A program made the translations under genes and the position numbers. From NCBI RefSeq assembly GCF_028622875.1, contig NZ_CP117709.1:7133001-7197000 (forward strand): a stretch of 64,000 nt of DNA, read 5' to 3'. The DNA is from Streptomyces sp. MMBL 11-1. GTDB taxonomy: Bacteria > Actinomycetota > Actinomycetes > Streptomycetales > Streptomycetaceae. This document shows positions 1 through 7,752 of this stretch, piece by piece (position 1 is the first letter of the stretch; the number at the start of each line of letters is the position of its first letter). Under the pieces are notes generated by a model. The model worked only from the letters and a program-made list of their open reading frames with translations. It was not told where the DNA came from and ran no database searches.

Positions 1-91
1 ACAGCTCGCGGGCGTCGTCTCCCTGTCCGGGCGCGCGGACCGGGCGGCCGCCCGGGTCACGGCGAAGGCGAAGGCGACGGCGGGCCGATGA
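1..91 (+). CDS. C-terminal fragment of upstream gene, probably AAA ATPase
   Basis: An open frame enters from the left edge and stops with TGA at 89-91, overlapping the ATG of the next gene by 4 bp. The visible tail is about 29 residues, rich in Ala, Lys and Arg, with no diagnostic motif. The overlap implies translational coupling. Genes of the DUF2201 metallopeptidase/vWA-like type are usually preceded by an AAA (MoxR-like) ATPase, so that is my guess for this one. Nothing in the 91 bases proves it. Confidence 0.45.
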   Translation, partial: QLAGVVSLSGRADRAAARVTAKAKATAGR

Positions 92-1332
92 CGACGACGG
101 ACACGTCGAGCGCGCTCGACCTCGACAAACTCTTCGCCGCCCGCCTGCAGGCGGCCCGGGTCCGCCCCTACCTGGCGACCGCGCTGTTCGCCCTGCACAC
201 CGTGGAGTCACGGCAGGTCCCGACCATGGCGGTCGACCGGCACTGGCGGGTTTACGTCTCGCCGTCCTTCGTGGCCCGTACCCCGGTCGAGGAGTTGGCC
301 GGGGTCTGGGTCCACGAGGTGTCGCACCTGCTGCGCGACCACCACGGCCGCAGCGACCGGGTCGCCCGCCAGCGCGGGCTGACCGGACCGGGGGAGCGGC
401 TGCGGATGAACATCGCCGCCGACTGCGAGATCAACGACGACGTGTACGGCGACGGACTGGCCCGGCCGAAGGGCATCGTCTACCCGTCGACGCTGCACCT
501 GCGCCCCGGCGAGCTGATGGAGGACTACCTGTACCAGTTCCGCCTCGGCACGCGCACCCAGAACCTCGCCTGGCTGGACTGCGGAAGCGGCGCCGACGGG
601 CTGGAGCGGGAATGGGACCTGGGGCCCGACGGCGCGCACGGGCTCAGCGCGCACGAACAGGACGCGGTCCGCTTCCGTGTGGCGCAGGGCATCACCGGCC
701 GGCCGGGAAACGCGTCGAAGGGGTGGAAGCGGTGGGCGGAGGAGGCGTTCCATCCTCCGCAGCCCTGGCGGGATCTGCTGGGCGCCGCCGTCCGTTCGGC
801 CGCCTCGGGGCCCGGCGCGGGGGAGGACTACACCTACGGCCGCCCGTCGCGACGAGCCACCGGACTGCCCGGTGTCGTCCTGCCCAGCCTGCGGCGCAGA
901 CCACCCCGGGTCTCCGTCGTCATCGACACCTCCGGCTCGGTCAGCGACGCCGAACTGGGCAGTGCCCTCCTGGAGGTCGCCGCCATCTCGCGCGCGGTGG
1001 GCGGCCGCCGCGACCTGGTCACCGTCCTCGCGTGCGACGCGGCGACCCGGGTCGTGCACCCGCTGTGCCAGGCCGAGGGCATCCCGCTGGTGGGAGGCGG
1101 CGGCACGGACCTGCGTACGGGCTTCGCCAAGGCGCTGCGGGGGCATCCCCGCCCCGACGCCATCGTGATCCTGACCGACGGGCAGACCCCCTGGCCGGCC
1201 GCGCAACCGGCGTGCCGGACGGTCGTCGGCCTGTTCCCGAGGGACCACAGGCGCCGCTCCTGGGACGAGAACAACCCCGACCACGTCCCTCGCCGGCCGC
1301 CGGCGTGGGCGCGGGTGGTGGAGATCGGGTAG
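88..1332 (+). CDS. DUF2201-type putative metallopeptidase with vWA-like domain
   Basis: A cytoplasmic protein of 414 residues. The N-terminal half carries a zinc-peptidase-like HEVSH motif at residues 76-80, followed by DHHGR. The C-terminal half has a vWA-like fold with a MIDAS-type DTSGS near residue 280 and a later TDGQ stretch. This HExxH plus vWA order is the signature of the DUF2201 family, which usually works with an AAA ATPase. The 4-bp ATGA overlap with the upstream gene supports that partnership. Substrate and process are unknown. No signal peptide or membrane segment is visible. The start is the first ATG and the length is normal for the family. Confidence 0.8.
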   Translation: MTTTDTSSALDLDKLFAARLQAARVRPYLATALFALHTVESRQVPTMAVDRHWRVYVSPSFVARTPVEELAGVWVHEVSHLLRDHHGRSDRVARQRGLTGPGERLRMNIAADCEINDDVYGDGLARPKGIVYPSTLHLRPGELMEDYLYQFRLGTRTQNLAWLDCGSGADGLEREWDLGPDGAHGLSAHEQDAVRFRVAQGITGRPGNASKGWKRWAEEAFHPPQPWRDLLGAAVRSAASGPGAGEDYTYGRPSRRATGLPGVVLPSLRRRPPRVSVVIDTSGSVSDAELGSALLEVAAISRAVGGRRDLVTVLACDAATRVVHPLCQAEGIPLVGGGGTDLRTGFAKALRGHPRPDAIVILTDGQTPWPAAQPACRTVVGLFPRDHRRRSWDENNPDHVPRRPPAWARVVEIG

Positions 1333-1400
1333 CGCGCGACGCCGCCCCCGGGGCCCATCGAAGCGTGAGCGCGATCGTGCCGCGCCCCTGACCCGCTCCG

Positions 1401-1434
1401 GTCCCGGCTCGCTCCGATGCCCGGCTCGCTCCGA
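1401..1434. repeat. 17-bp tandem duplication
   Basis: Two copies of CCCGGCTCGCTCCGAT plus one variable base lie head to tail at 1401-1417 and 1418-1434. They sit in the gap between the metallopeptidase gene and the small protein gene at 1560. The rest of the gap shows nothing else. Confidence 0.6.
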
Positions 1435-1559
1435 TCCCGCCTGCGGCCGGGCCGTACTCACCGAACCGCGGGACGGCGGCAGTGGTCTTCCATCACGATG
1501 GAGGGCAGGTAACCGATGGAGCGGCTGTGTCATCGGTCGTCGACGCGGGAGGAGCACCT

Positions 1560-1946
1560 GTGGAGCCGATTTCGGAGGGACTGCTGATGGCGCTGGCCGG
1601 CGGGGCGGCGGGAAGCGCCGGCCAGCAGGTCTGGCATGCGCTGCGCGACCTGGTCGCACGGAGGGAAGCGACCACGGGGGTTGAACCGCCGCGGAGTTCG
1701 ATCGAGGGCGAGCTGACGCTGCTCGAACAGCGCCCGCACGACACCGAGCGGGCTCGTTCTCTGGCAGGAGCCCTCAGTGAGCGGGCCGAGCGGGATCCCG
1801 CCTTCGCCGCCGCTCTCGCAGGCCTGCGGGAACAGGGCGAACGCGCGCACGGGACACCGGGGGCCGCGAGGTTCGAGATCAGTGGAGGGACCCAGCACTC
1901 CGTCGTCCAGGCTCAGAACGTGCACGGTGACATCACCTTCAACTGA
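1560..1946 (+). CDS. Small helical (Bell-like) protein with C-terminal amyloid-signalling-like motif
   Basis: I chose the GTG at 1560 because GGAGGA lies 6-7 bp upstream; an ATG at 1482 has no good site. The 128-residue product begins with a hydrophobic Gly/Ala-rich helix (residues 7-22) and continues as predicted helices rich in Arg and Glu. This resembles the Bell-type helical domains found next to bacterial NLR genes. It ends with RFEISGGTQHSVVQAQNV (residues 104-121) followed by HGDITF. That tail aligns with a segment near the N terminus of the NACHT protein downstream (10 of 19 positions identical). The family model is an effector carrying an amyloid signalling motif that is templated by its NLR; here this is inference. 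The stop lies inside the next gene. Confidence 0.65.
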   Translation: MEPISEGLLMALAGGAAGSAGQQVWHALRDLVARREATTGVEPPRSSIEGELTLLEQRPHDTERARSLAGALSERAERDPAFAAALAGLREQGERAHGTPGAARFEISGGTQHSVVQAQNVHGDITFN

Positions 1947-4900
1947 GAGCGGAGACACGGCGCCGCGCCATCCGGCCGGCGACGGACCCCGCTTCGAGGT
2001 CTCGGGCGGGCGTCAGCGGAACGTGATCCAGATCGCCCACGTCGACCGGCTCGAACTGGCGGCGGTGACGGATGGCCCGTCCGACGGGCGCCGCCGACCC
2101 GGGACGGGCGCCTGGTTCGGCAGGGCCGCCGGGTTCACGGGAGCCGCGTTCGCCGTGATGCTGCTCCTCGCCCGGCCGGACCTGCCGCTCCCGCGTGGGA
2201 TCGATCCCGGCCCCGTGGCGGCGGGCTGGCTGGTCCTGACAGGCGTCCTCGTGCTGTCCACGGGCCGCTGGGCCCTCCTGCGCGCCCGTGAGCGCCGTAT
2301 GCGCCGGTGGATGTCGGACCCCTATCTGGCGCGCGCTGTCGAGGATCTCACCGAGGACCTGTCACTCCGCTACGGCGGGGACGAGCGTTGGGAGCTGATC
2401 CGCAACCCGGAGCCCATCGAGGTCCCGTGGCGGGAGGAGGAGGGAGGGGGCTCCGGTGCGCCCGGCAGCGGCTCGGTCGCCGCGTACTTCCGCGCGACGC
2501 CCGCCCGTCGCCTGGTGATCACGGGGGGCCCGGGTGCGGGCAAATCGGTTCTGGCCCTGCGCCTGGCGACCGAACTGCTCCAGGAGCGGCAGACCCGAGA
2601 GGGGCGGGAAGGGCCCGTACCGGTCATCGTCCCCCTCGCGTCCTGGGACCCCCGGGAGGGCCTGTACCCGTGGATCGCGCGGCACGTGGCGGCCGAGCAC
2701 GCCCGCGCCTGCACTCCCGTGACGGGCGCCCCACCGGTGGCGGTCGCCCTGGTCCTCCTGCGGACGAGGCGGGTCCTGCCCATCCTGGACGGCTTCGACG
2801 AGATCCCCGCGGATGTGCGCAAGCGCGCCATGCGCCGGCTCAGGGAAGGCACGAAGGGCGGCTTCCCGTTCGTGCTCACGAGCCGCCGGGACGAATACCA
2901 CGAACACGTTCCTGAACAGAACGTGTTCTCGCGTACGGAGATCACCCTGTGTCCCCTGGCGGACAGCGCCGTGGCCGCGTATCTGAATCCCGGCGCACGG
3001 CCGGGGGCGCGCTGGACCGAGGTGCTCTCCCGGTTGGCGGAGGCCGCCGACGGTTCTCCGGAGGACCGTTTGCGGAGCGTGCTCCAGGTGCCGCTGATGG
3101 CGAACCTGGCCCGCGAGGCGTTCAGCGAGGAGGGCGCGGACCCTCGCGAACTGCTCGCCCCGGGTGCCTTCGCCGACACCACCGCCATCGAACGTCGCTT
3201 CTACGACGCCTATCTCGACGCCATCTACAGCCCGTCCCACGAGGAACGGACGGGCTGGGATCCCCGGACCGCGCGCGGCTGGGCGGGCTTTCTGGCCGCC
3301 CGGATGAAAGCCGACACCCTGGAGTACCTCGCCTGGTGGCGCCTCGACGAGCACGTGCCCCGGCACATCCGCGTCCTCGCTCTCGTTCCGGCCTTCACGC
3401 TGAGCGTCGCGCTCCTGGTACGGCTCGATCTGGGGTCGTGGGGCTGGCCGGGCGGGATCGGCCTCTCGCTGTGGCAGGCGTACGCGATCGTGTGCGCGCT
3501 CGCTCTCCTTCAGACGGCGCTCTCGGCGGCGGACGAGGAGCACCGTCAGCCCCAGCAGATCGTCCGCCCCACCGGTGCGCGTCTGCGCGAGGCGGTGAGG
3601 GGGTGGCGCGGCACGACCCTGGCAGTCCTCACCGCGGTCGGTCTCGCGGCGGGTTGGTCAACAGCGGTCTCCACACGCTCCGGACTGTGGCTGTGGGCCT
3701 TGACGGCGATCAGCTGGGTGACGGTGCGATGGTGCGGCCGACGGCTGTTCCTCGCCGCCGACGACCCGTTCCTGGCGCGTTCGCCGGGGGCGCTGCTGCG
3801 GTCGGACCGGCGCTCCACGTTCGCCCTCGGCTGGCTCTTCACCGCCGGGCCACCGGCTCTGACCGTCCTGTGCGGCCTGCCTCTTCTCCTGCTGGGGTTC
3901 TGGTTCGCGGCCAGGGCCGTGAACGCTTCCGCCGGATCCAGCGCCGACGAGACCGCGGTGGGGTTTTTCGTCGATGTGCTGACGGAGTCTCCGTTCATCG
4001 TCGTGCTCGTCATGTTGAACGCAGCCTCGTCCCACCGCGACCGGCTGGTCCCGCTCACGCTCGTGCTGCCGTTGATCATGCTGGCCCTGTATGCCGCCAC
4101 CCCGGCGGCGCGGGGCGCTGTCACCACCGGCGACTGGGCCTTCACCGTGCTGGCGACGCTGGTCTGCTGGCTGCTCCACGGAACGGCCGTCTCCGCATGG
4201 GGCCGGTTCCAGCTGGCCCGCCTGTACCTTGCGGCTACCGGCAGCCTGCCTTTGGGGCTCATGGCGTTCCTGAAGGACGCACACCAGCGCGGTGTGCTCC
4301 GTCAGTCCGGAGGCGCCTACACCTTCCGCCACATCGAACTGCGCGACCGTCTGGCGCAAGCGGTGGCCGAGGAGACGCGGAGAGACGTCCGGCGGCAGCT
4401 GCCGGGGCGGCAGCTTCTGGCGGGAGCGTTCGCCCTCGCGCTCATCGCGGGAACCTACGCGGTGACACTCCAGGGAGCCGCGCAGGCCGTGCCCGGCTCC
4501 GGGCCGGTACGCTCACTGCCCGCCGCGTGCCGTCTCCTCGACGGTGGGCTCGTCGCCGAACTCACCGGCGGTCCGGACGCCTCCCCGTCGACGCCGGCAT
4601 CGGCGTCCGTGCTGAGCCCGTGGGAGCCGGACTGCGTGGTGACTGAACAGCCGACGTTCTCGCGAGTGGTGCGCGTCGAGGCCGGCACGCGGCTGTTCGA
4701 GCCCCTCTTCGACCAGAGCGCGGTGACCCTCGCGGCACGTCAGTTCGCGTCCTGGCGGAGTTCCTCCTTCCGGTTCGGGCTGGTCACCGAGGGGGATCCG
4801 CGGAGCCTGGAGGGGCTCGGGGACGAGGCACGCCTGCACACGGGACGCCACCTGGTCGACGACATCGGCCGACAGATCCTCATGGCCGCTGTGGTGGAAG

Positions 4901-5334
4901 TGCGCAAGGACAACGCGGTACTGACCGTTCGCTACACGGAGGAGCACGCGGACCGGGAACGAGTCGCCACGGTCGCGCAAGCCCTCGCCCGCACCGCGCT
5001 GCGCAAGGCGGGGCTCGCTCCCGCACCCGCTGACGGCACGACGCCCGAGCCGCAGGCGTCGGCGGCCGTGGGCGCGGGGGGCGCAGTCCCGGTGGCCGGC
5101 CGGGGCGGCGGCGAGGAGCGGCCCCCGGCCGCCTTCCCGTCGGCCGACGGATCGCCGAGCACGGGCGGTCCGTCGGAGCGGCCCGGGCGGACGGGAAGGC
5201 GAGCGGAGGGGGACGGCGGGCCGGATGGTACGGCTACTGGCCGGAGCCGATCACCGGGTAGTGGTCGGAGAGGTTCGTGTAGGTGTAGCTCCTGCCCCAA
5301 CTGGAGACCGTCCAGGGGGCGCTCCGCTCCTTGA
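1927..5334 (+). CDS. Membrane NACHT NTPase (NLR-like) with N-terminal amyloid-like motif
   Basis: The GTG at 1927 overlaps the previous gene by 20 bp; an in-frame ATG at 1777 would overlap it by 170 bp, so the start is not certain. Counting from 1927: residues 21-39 read PRFEVSGGRQRNVIQIAHV, matching the tail of the small upstream protein. Two hydrophobic helices follow (about 65-83 and 95-118). A NACHT domain has Walker A GGPGAGKS (200-207) and Walker B ILDGFDE (286-292). Many membrane segments come next. From about residue 860 there is a Cys-containing region resembling DUF3558-type extracytoplasmic domains (CRLL, DEA, VRKDN). The last 100 residues are low-complexity. The 3' end overlaps the convergent sphingomyelinase gene by about 100 bp. 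Likely role: signal-dependent conflict or cell-death switch at the membrane. Confidence 0.75.
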   Translation: MTSPSTESGDTAPRHPAGDGPRFEVSGGRQRNVIQIAHVDRLELAAVTDGPSDGRRRPGTGAWFGRAAGFTGAAFAVMLLLARPDLPLPRGIDPGPVAAGWLVLTGVLVLSTGRWALLRARERRMRRWMSDPYLARAVEDLTEDLSLRYGGDERWELIRNPEPIEVPWREEEGGGSGAPGSGSVAAYFRATPARRLVITGGPGAGKSVLALRLATELLQERQTREGREGPVPVIVPLASWDPREGLYPWIARHVAAEHARACTPVTGAPPVAVALVLLRTRRVLPILDGFDEIPADVRKRAMRRLREGTKGGFPFVLTSRRDEYHEHVPEQNVFSRTEITLCPLADSAVAAYLNPGARPGARWTEVLSRLAEAADGSPEDRLRSVLQVPLMANLAREAFSEEGADPRELLAPGAFADTTAIERRFYDAYLDAIYSPSHEERTGWDPRTARGWAGFLAARMKADTLEYLAWWRLDEHVPRHIRVLALVPAFTLSVALLVRLDLGSWGWPGGIGLSLWQAYAIVCALALLQTALSAADEEHRQPQQIVRPTGARLREAVRGWRGTTLAVLTAVGLAAGWSTAVSTRSGLWLWALTAISWVTVRWCGRRLFLAADDPFLARSPGALLRSDRRSTFALGWLFTAGPPALTVLCGLPLLLLGFWFAARAVNASAGSSADETAVGFFVDVLTESPFIVVLVMLNAASSHRDRLVPLTLVLPLIMLALYAATPAARGAVTTGDWAFTVLATLVCWLLHGTAVSAWGRFQLARLYLAATGSLPLGLMAFLKDAHQRGVLRQSGGAYTFRHIELRDRLAQAVAEETRRDVRRQLPGRQLLAGAFALALIAGTYAVTLQGAAQAVPGSGPVRSLPAACRLLDGGLVAELTGGPDASPSTPASASVLSPWEPDCVVTEQPTFSRVVRVEAGTRLFEPLFDQSAVTLAARQFASWRSSSFRFGLVTEGDPRSLEGLGDEARLHTGRHLVDDIGRQILMAAVVEVRKDNAVLTVRYTEEHADRERVATVAQALARTALRKAGLAPAPADGTTPEPQASAAVGAGGAVPVAGRGGGEERPPAAFPSADGSPSTGGPSERPGRTGRRAEGDGGPDGTATGRSRSPGSGRRGSCRCSSCPNWRPSRGRSAP

Positions 5335-6214
5335 CCACGTCGTTCCTCCAGCCCGACGGCTTGGCGTGCCCCGTACGGTGCAGGACGTGGTCCAGGTCCT
5401 CGCGCGGGTCGTCGGGGTAGCGCTCGGAGGCTATGGAGTTGTCACGGGTGTCGAAGGAGTACGGGTGGCCCGTCCGGGTCTCCGGCGCGGTCAGGCCGGC
5501 GTCGGCGAGGAACGACGCGTACTCGGCCGAATGCCTGTCGACGTTGAAGTCGCCCGCCACGACAACCTGTTCGGAGGCCGGGATGTTCTTCGCGTCGAGG
5601 AACGCGTCCATCTGCCGGAACTGCCGGCTGCGCATCTGTGCGGCCTCGCCCGCCGAGCAGCCCGGGTCGGTCGACTGGGCGTGGGTTCCGACGACGTGGA
5701 CCCGGGCGCCGTTGACGTTCAGCACCGTGTAGGCGAAGCCCTTGTTCGAGAACCAGTCGCCGCCGCACGCGTCCTTGAAGACGAACTGTTCCTTGCGCAC
5801 GATCGGCCACTTGCTCAGGATCGTGACGCCGCCGTCCTCCGGCGTCGCCGCCGCGTACGAGCCGCCCGTCGCGTCCCAGCCGCTCTTGCTCCGGCCGACC
5901 ACCGGGGTCTGGTACGGGTACGGGGACGCGGAGTTCCGCAGCAGCGCGTCGGAGGCCCCGTTGTCGAAGGCCTCCTGGATCACCACGACGTCATTGCCCT
6001 GGAAGAACGACGTCTTCGGGATCTCGGCCGCTCGGTGGTCCTGACCCCAGTTGGGGTAGAGGGACTTGCTGAAGAGGAACGCGTTGTACGAGAGCACGCG
6101 CAGGGACGGGGTCTCGGCAGCCGCCGCCTGCGGAGCGTTCACGGCGAGGGTGACGGTGGCGAGGGTGGCGGACAGGGCCACGCCGGTCAGGCGGCGGAAC
6201 GCGGTGTTCGGCAC
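5234..6214 (-). CDS. Secreted sphingomyelinase C (neutral phosphodiesterase)
   Basis: The GTG at 6214 is preceded by AGGAG at 6-bp spacing and gives 326 residues. A signal peptide ends near AAAAETP. The mature part has the endonuclease/exonuclease/phosphatase fold of bacterial SMase C: SYNAF, NWGQDHRA, VIQEAFDN (metal-binding Glu), GTHAQSTDPGC, AGDFNVD, and the terminal catalytic SDHYPV. It hydrolyses sphingomyelin to ceramide and phosphocholine outside the cell. Choline could follow from phosphocholine and feed the choline genes at 26-33 kb, although the two loci are not linked in one operon. The gene is convergent with, and overlaps, the NACHT gene. Confidence 0.9.
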   Translation of the reverse strand: MPNTAFRRLTGVALSATLATVTLAVNAPQAAAAETPSLRVLSYNAFLFSKSLYPNWGQDHRAAEIPKTSFFQGNDVVVIQEAFDNGASDALLRNSASPYPYQTPVVGRSKSGWDATGGSYAAATPEDGGVTILSKWPIVRKEQFVFKDACGGDWFSNKGFAYTVLNVNGARVHVVGTHAQSTDPGCSAGEAAQMRSRQFRQMDAFLDAKNIPASEQVVVAGDFNVDRHSAEYASFLADAGLTAPETRTGHPYSFDTRDNSIASERYPDDPREDLDHVLHRTGHAKPSGWRNDVVKERSAPWTVSSWGRSYTYTNLSDHYPVIGSGQ

Positions 6215-6274
6215 GAGGTCTCCTGGGGTCGAGTGGGGGGCGTACCGGGCGACCCCCATCCAAGCAGCGGCAGT

Positions 6275-6286
6275 TACCCGCGGGTA
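6275..6286. promoter_or_regulatory. Perfect 12-bp palindrome upstream of sphingomyelinase
   Basis: TACCCGCGGGTA is self-complementary and lies 61 bp upstream of the sphingomyelinase start. It could be an operator. No clear -35/-10 pair accompanies it, so the call is tentative. Confidence 0.3.
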
Positions 6287-6342
6287 GACATCGGGTGGCA
6301 CGAGTCTGTCAGGCCGGCTGCCATCCGGGTTCCCGGACGGGG

Positions 6343-6396
6343 GCGCCGCTCCCCGGACAGGCACTGCCTCCCGGACGGGCACTGCCTCCCGGACGG
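6343..6396. repeat. 18-bp tandem repeat, two perfect and one degenerate copy
   Basis: GCACTGCCTCCCGGACGG occurs at 6361-6378 and 6379-6396. A diverged copy lies at 6343-6360. The array is intergenic, between the sortase and sphingomyelinase genes. Confidence 0.7.
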
Positions 6397-6427
6397 GGAT
6401 GCCGCTTCGCCGCCGAGCACACCGGTC

Positions 6428-7075
6428 TCAGGCGAGTGCGCCGTACACGATGAGGTTGTCGACCGTATGACCCTGGGAGTCGAACTCCCCGTCGCAGGTG
6501 ACGAGCCGCAGGGTGCTGCCCTTCGTCGCGCCGTAGACCTTCTCGGTGGGGAACGCCTTCTTGCTGACCGCTTCCTTGCCCGTGACCGTGAAGCGCAGGG
6601 TCTTCCCCTCCCCGTCGCGGACCAGTACCTCGGCACCCTTGCGGATGTTCTTGAGGTCGTGGAAGACGGCCCGGCCGAAGCGGGTTTCGTTGTGGCCGAT
6701 CAGCACGGCGGGACCCGGCGCCCCGGGCACGGACCCGCCGGTGTACCAGCCGACCGTCATGCCCTTGTCCGGCGGCGGGACCTCGACCGTGCCGTCCGTG
6801 TTGAGCCCCAGCTCCATGAGAGTGCTCCGTATGCCGATCGAGGGAATGGAGACCTCCGTGGGAGCCTGCCGGTCCGCCTCATCGGCCCCGGTCGATCCGC
6901 TCGCCCCGGACGCCGACCCACCGTGCGCGGAGGAGGCGGAGGGCGCGGCGGACGAAGCGGCGGGGGAGGACGCGGAGGGCTCGGCGGACGAGCACGCGGC
7001 CAGGGCGGCGCAGGTCGCGAGGGCGGTCAACAGGGCGGCGGTCCGCCGGACGCGGCGGGGTGTACGGGACGGCAC
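6428..7075 (-). CDS. Class F sortase, lipoprotein-like
   Basis: A protein of 215 residues with an Arg-rich N terminus, a hydrophobic stretch and a lipobox-like LAAC (Cys28). A Ser/Ala-rich linker runs to about residue 70. The sortase domain has the catalytic His in IGHNET (His128) and the catalytic Cys in LVTCDGEF (Cys194), ending in VDNLIVYG. This arrangement fits the class F (actinobacterial) sortases, which cleave sorting signals or ligate surface proteins outside the membrane. No Arg follows Cys194, although an active-site Arg after the Cys is usual in sortases. The neighbour upstream is a repeat-rich membrane-anchored surface protein, a plausible partner. Confidence 0.85.
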   Translation of the reverse strand: MPSRTPRRVRRTAALLTALATCAALAACSSAEPSASSPAASSAAPSASSAHGGSASGASGSTGADEADRQAPTEVSIPSIGIRSTLMELGLNTDGTVEVPPPDKGMTVGWYTGGSVPGAPGPAVLIGHNETRFGRAVFHDLKNIRKGAEVLVRDGEGKTLRFTVTGKEAVSKKAFPTEKVYGATKGSTLRLVTCDGEFDSQGHTVDNLIVYGALA

Positions 7076-7120
7076 AGAGGACTCCGGAATCGGTGCGGTG
7101 CGGGGATGGCGGTGAGCAGG

Positions 7121-7153
7121 CGTGGCGCCGCCCCGGTGCGGGGCGGCGCCACG
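7121..7153 (-). terminator. Strong hairpin between surface protein and sortase genes
   Basis: A perfect 13-bp stem (GTGGCGCCGCCCC with its complement) closes on a 5-base loop, and one more C-G pair extends it. It lies 25 bp after the stop of the 7178 gene. It would end or attenuate transcription before the sortase. Confidence 0.75.
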
Positions 7154-7177
7154 GTCAGCGGTGGTGAGCGGTGCGGG

Positions 7178-7648
7178 TCAGCCGTTGAGGCCGGCCGCCG
7201 AGCGGCGGCGCAGCACGATCGTGCCCACGCCCGCGAGCAGCACGGTCCCGGCCACCGAACCGGCCAGCACCGCGGTGCTGTTGTCGCCGCTGCCGGCGGG
7301 ACGTTCACCGGCGGCGACACCGCCGCGCGGCGCGACCACCGGGGCGGCCTCCTTCGGCGCGGGGCCCTCACCCGCGGCCACTCCGCCGCGCGGCTTCACC
7401 GCCGGCCGGGTGGCCTCCTTCGCGGCGTCATCGGCGGCCTTGCGCTCGGACAGGTCGACCACGGGGGGCTTGCTCTCGGACAGGTCGACCACGGGGGTCT
7501 TGCTCTTGGACAGGTCGACGGCGGCGGGCTCCGACGGCTTCGGGGAGGAGTCGGCGAAGGCGGCGGCGGACGGGACCAGCACCGCGCCGGCCGCGACAGC
7601 GGTGAGCACGGCGGCACGCAGGGAGAAGCGTGCGGTGAAAGCGGTCAT
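7178..7648 (-). CDS. Secreted, membrane-anchored repeat protein
   Basis: A product of 156 residues. It has a signal peptide (cleavage near AAAFADS), then the repeated decapeptide PVVDLSESK(T/P) around residues 42-68. Two copies of RGGVAAGE followed by GPA or RPA come next, then a C-terminal membrane helix ending in RRRSAAG. It looks like a wall-spanning stalk anchored in the membrane. There is no LPXTG-type motif before the helix, so it need not be a sortase substrate despite the sortase gene next door. I do not recognise a named family. It lies between a two-component system and the sortase, on the same strand as both. Confidence 0.7.
   Translation of the reverse strand: MTAFTARFSLRAAVLTAVAAGAVLVPSAAAFADSSPKPSEPAAVDLSKSKTPVVDLSESKPPVVDLSERKAADDAAKEATRPAVKPRGGVAAGEGPAPKEAAPVVAPRGGVAAGERPAGSGDNSTAVLAGSVAGTVLLAGVGTIVLRRRSAAGLNG
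7451..7510. repeat. 30-bp in-gene direct repeat
   Basis: Two nearly identical 30-bp units, at 7451-7480 and 7481-7510, each starting CAGGTCGACCACGGGGG, lie inside the surface protein gene. A partial third unit starts at 7511. They encode the PVVDLSESK repeats. Confidence 0.8.
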
Positions 7649-7752
7649 ACGGATGGCTCCATTTCATACGCGGCCCCGTGACGGTCCCGGACACGGGTTC
7701 GTGCCGGGGACGGGGCATGCCGCCAGGCTTGCGTGGAGATATGAAGAAGCTG

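Noticed and set aside
2362..3543. Minus-strand frame within the NACHT gene
   Set aside because: Arg/Pro/Gly-rich shadow; the NACHT frame has Walker motifs and normal codon bias.
7441..7520. 30-bp repeats as a CRISPR array
   Set aside because: There are no spacers; the repeats are contiguous and encode a protein repeat.
5225..7681. Long plus-strand frame opposite sphingomyelinase and sortase
   Set aside because: Low-complexity Arg/Gly/Val product with no ribosome site; the minus-strand genes have intact motifs.
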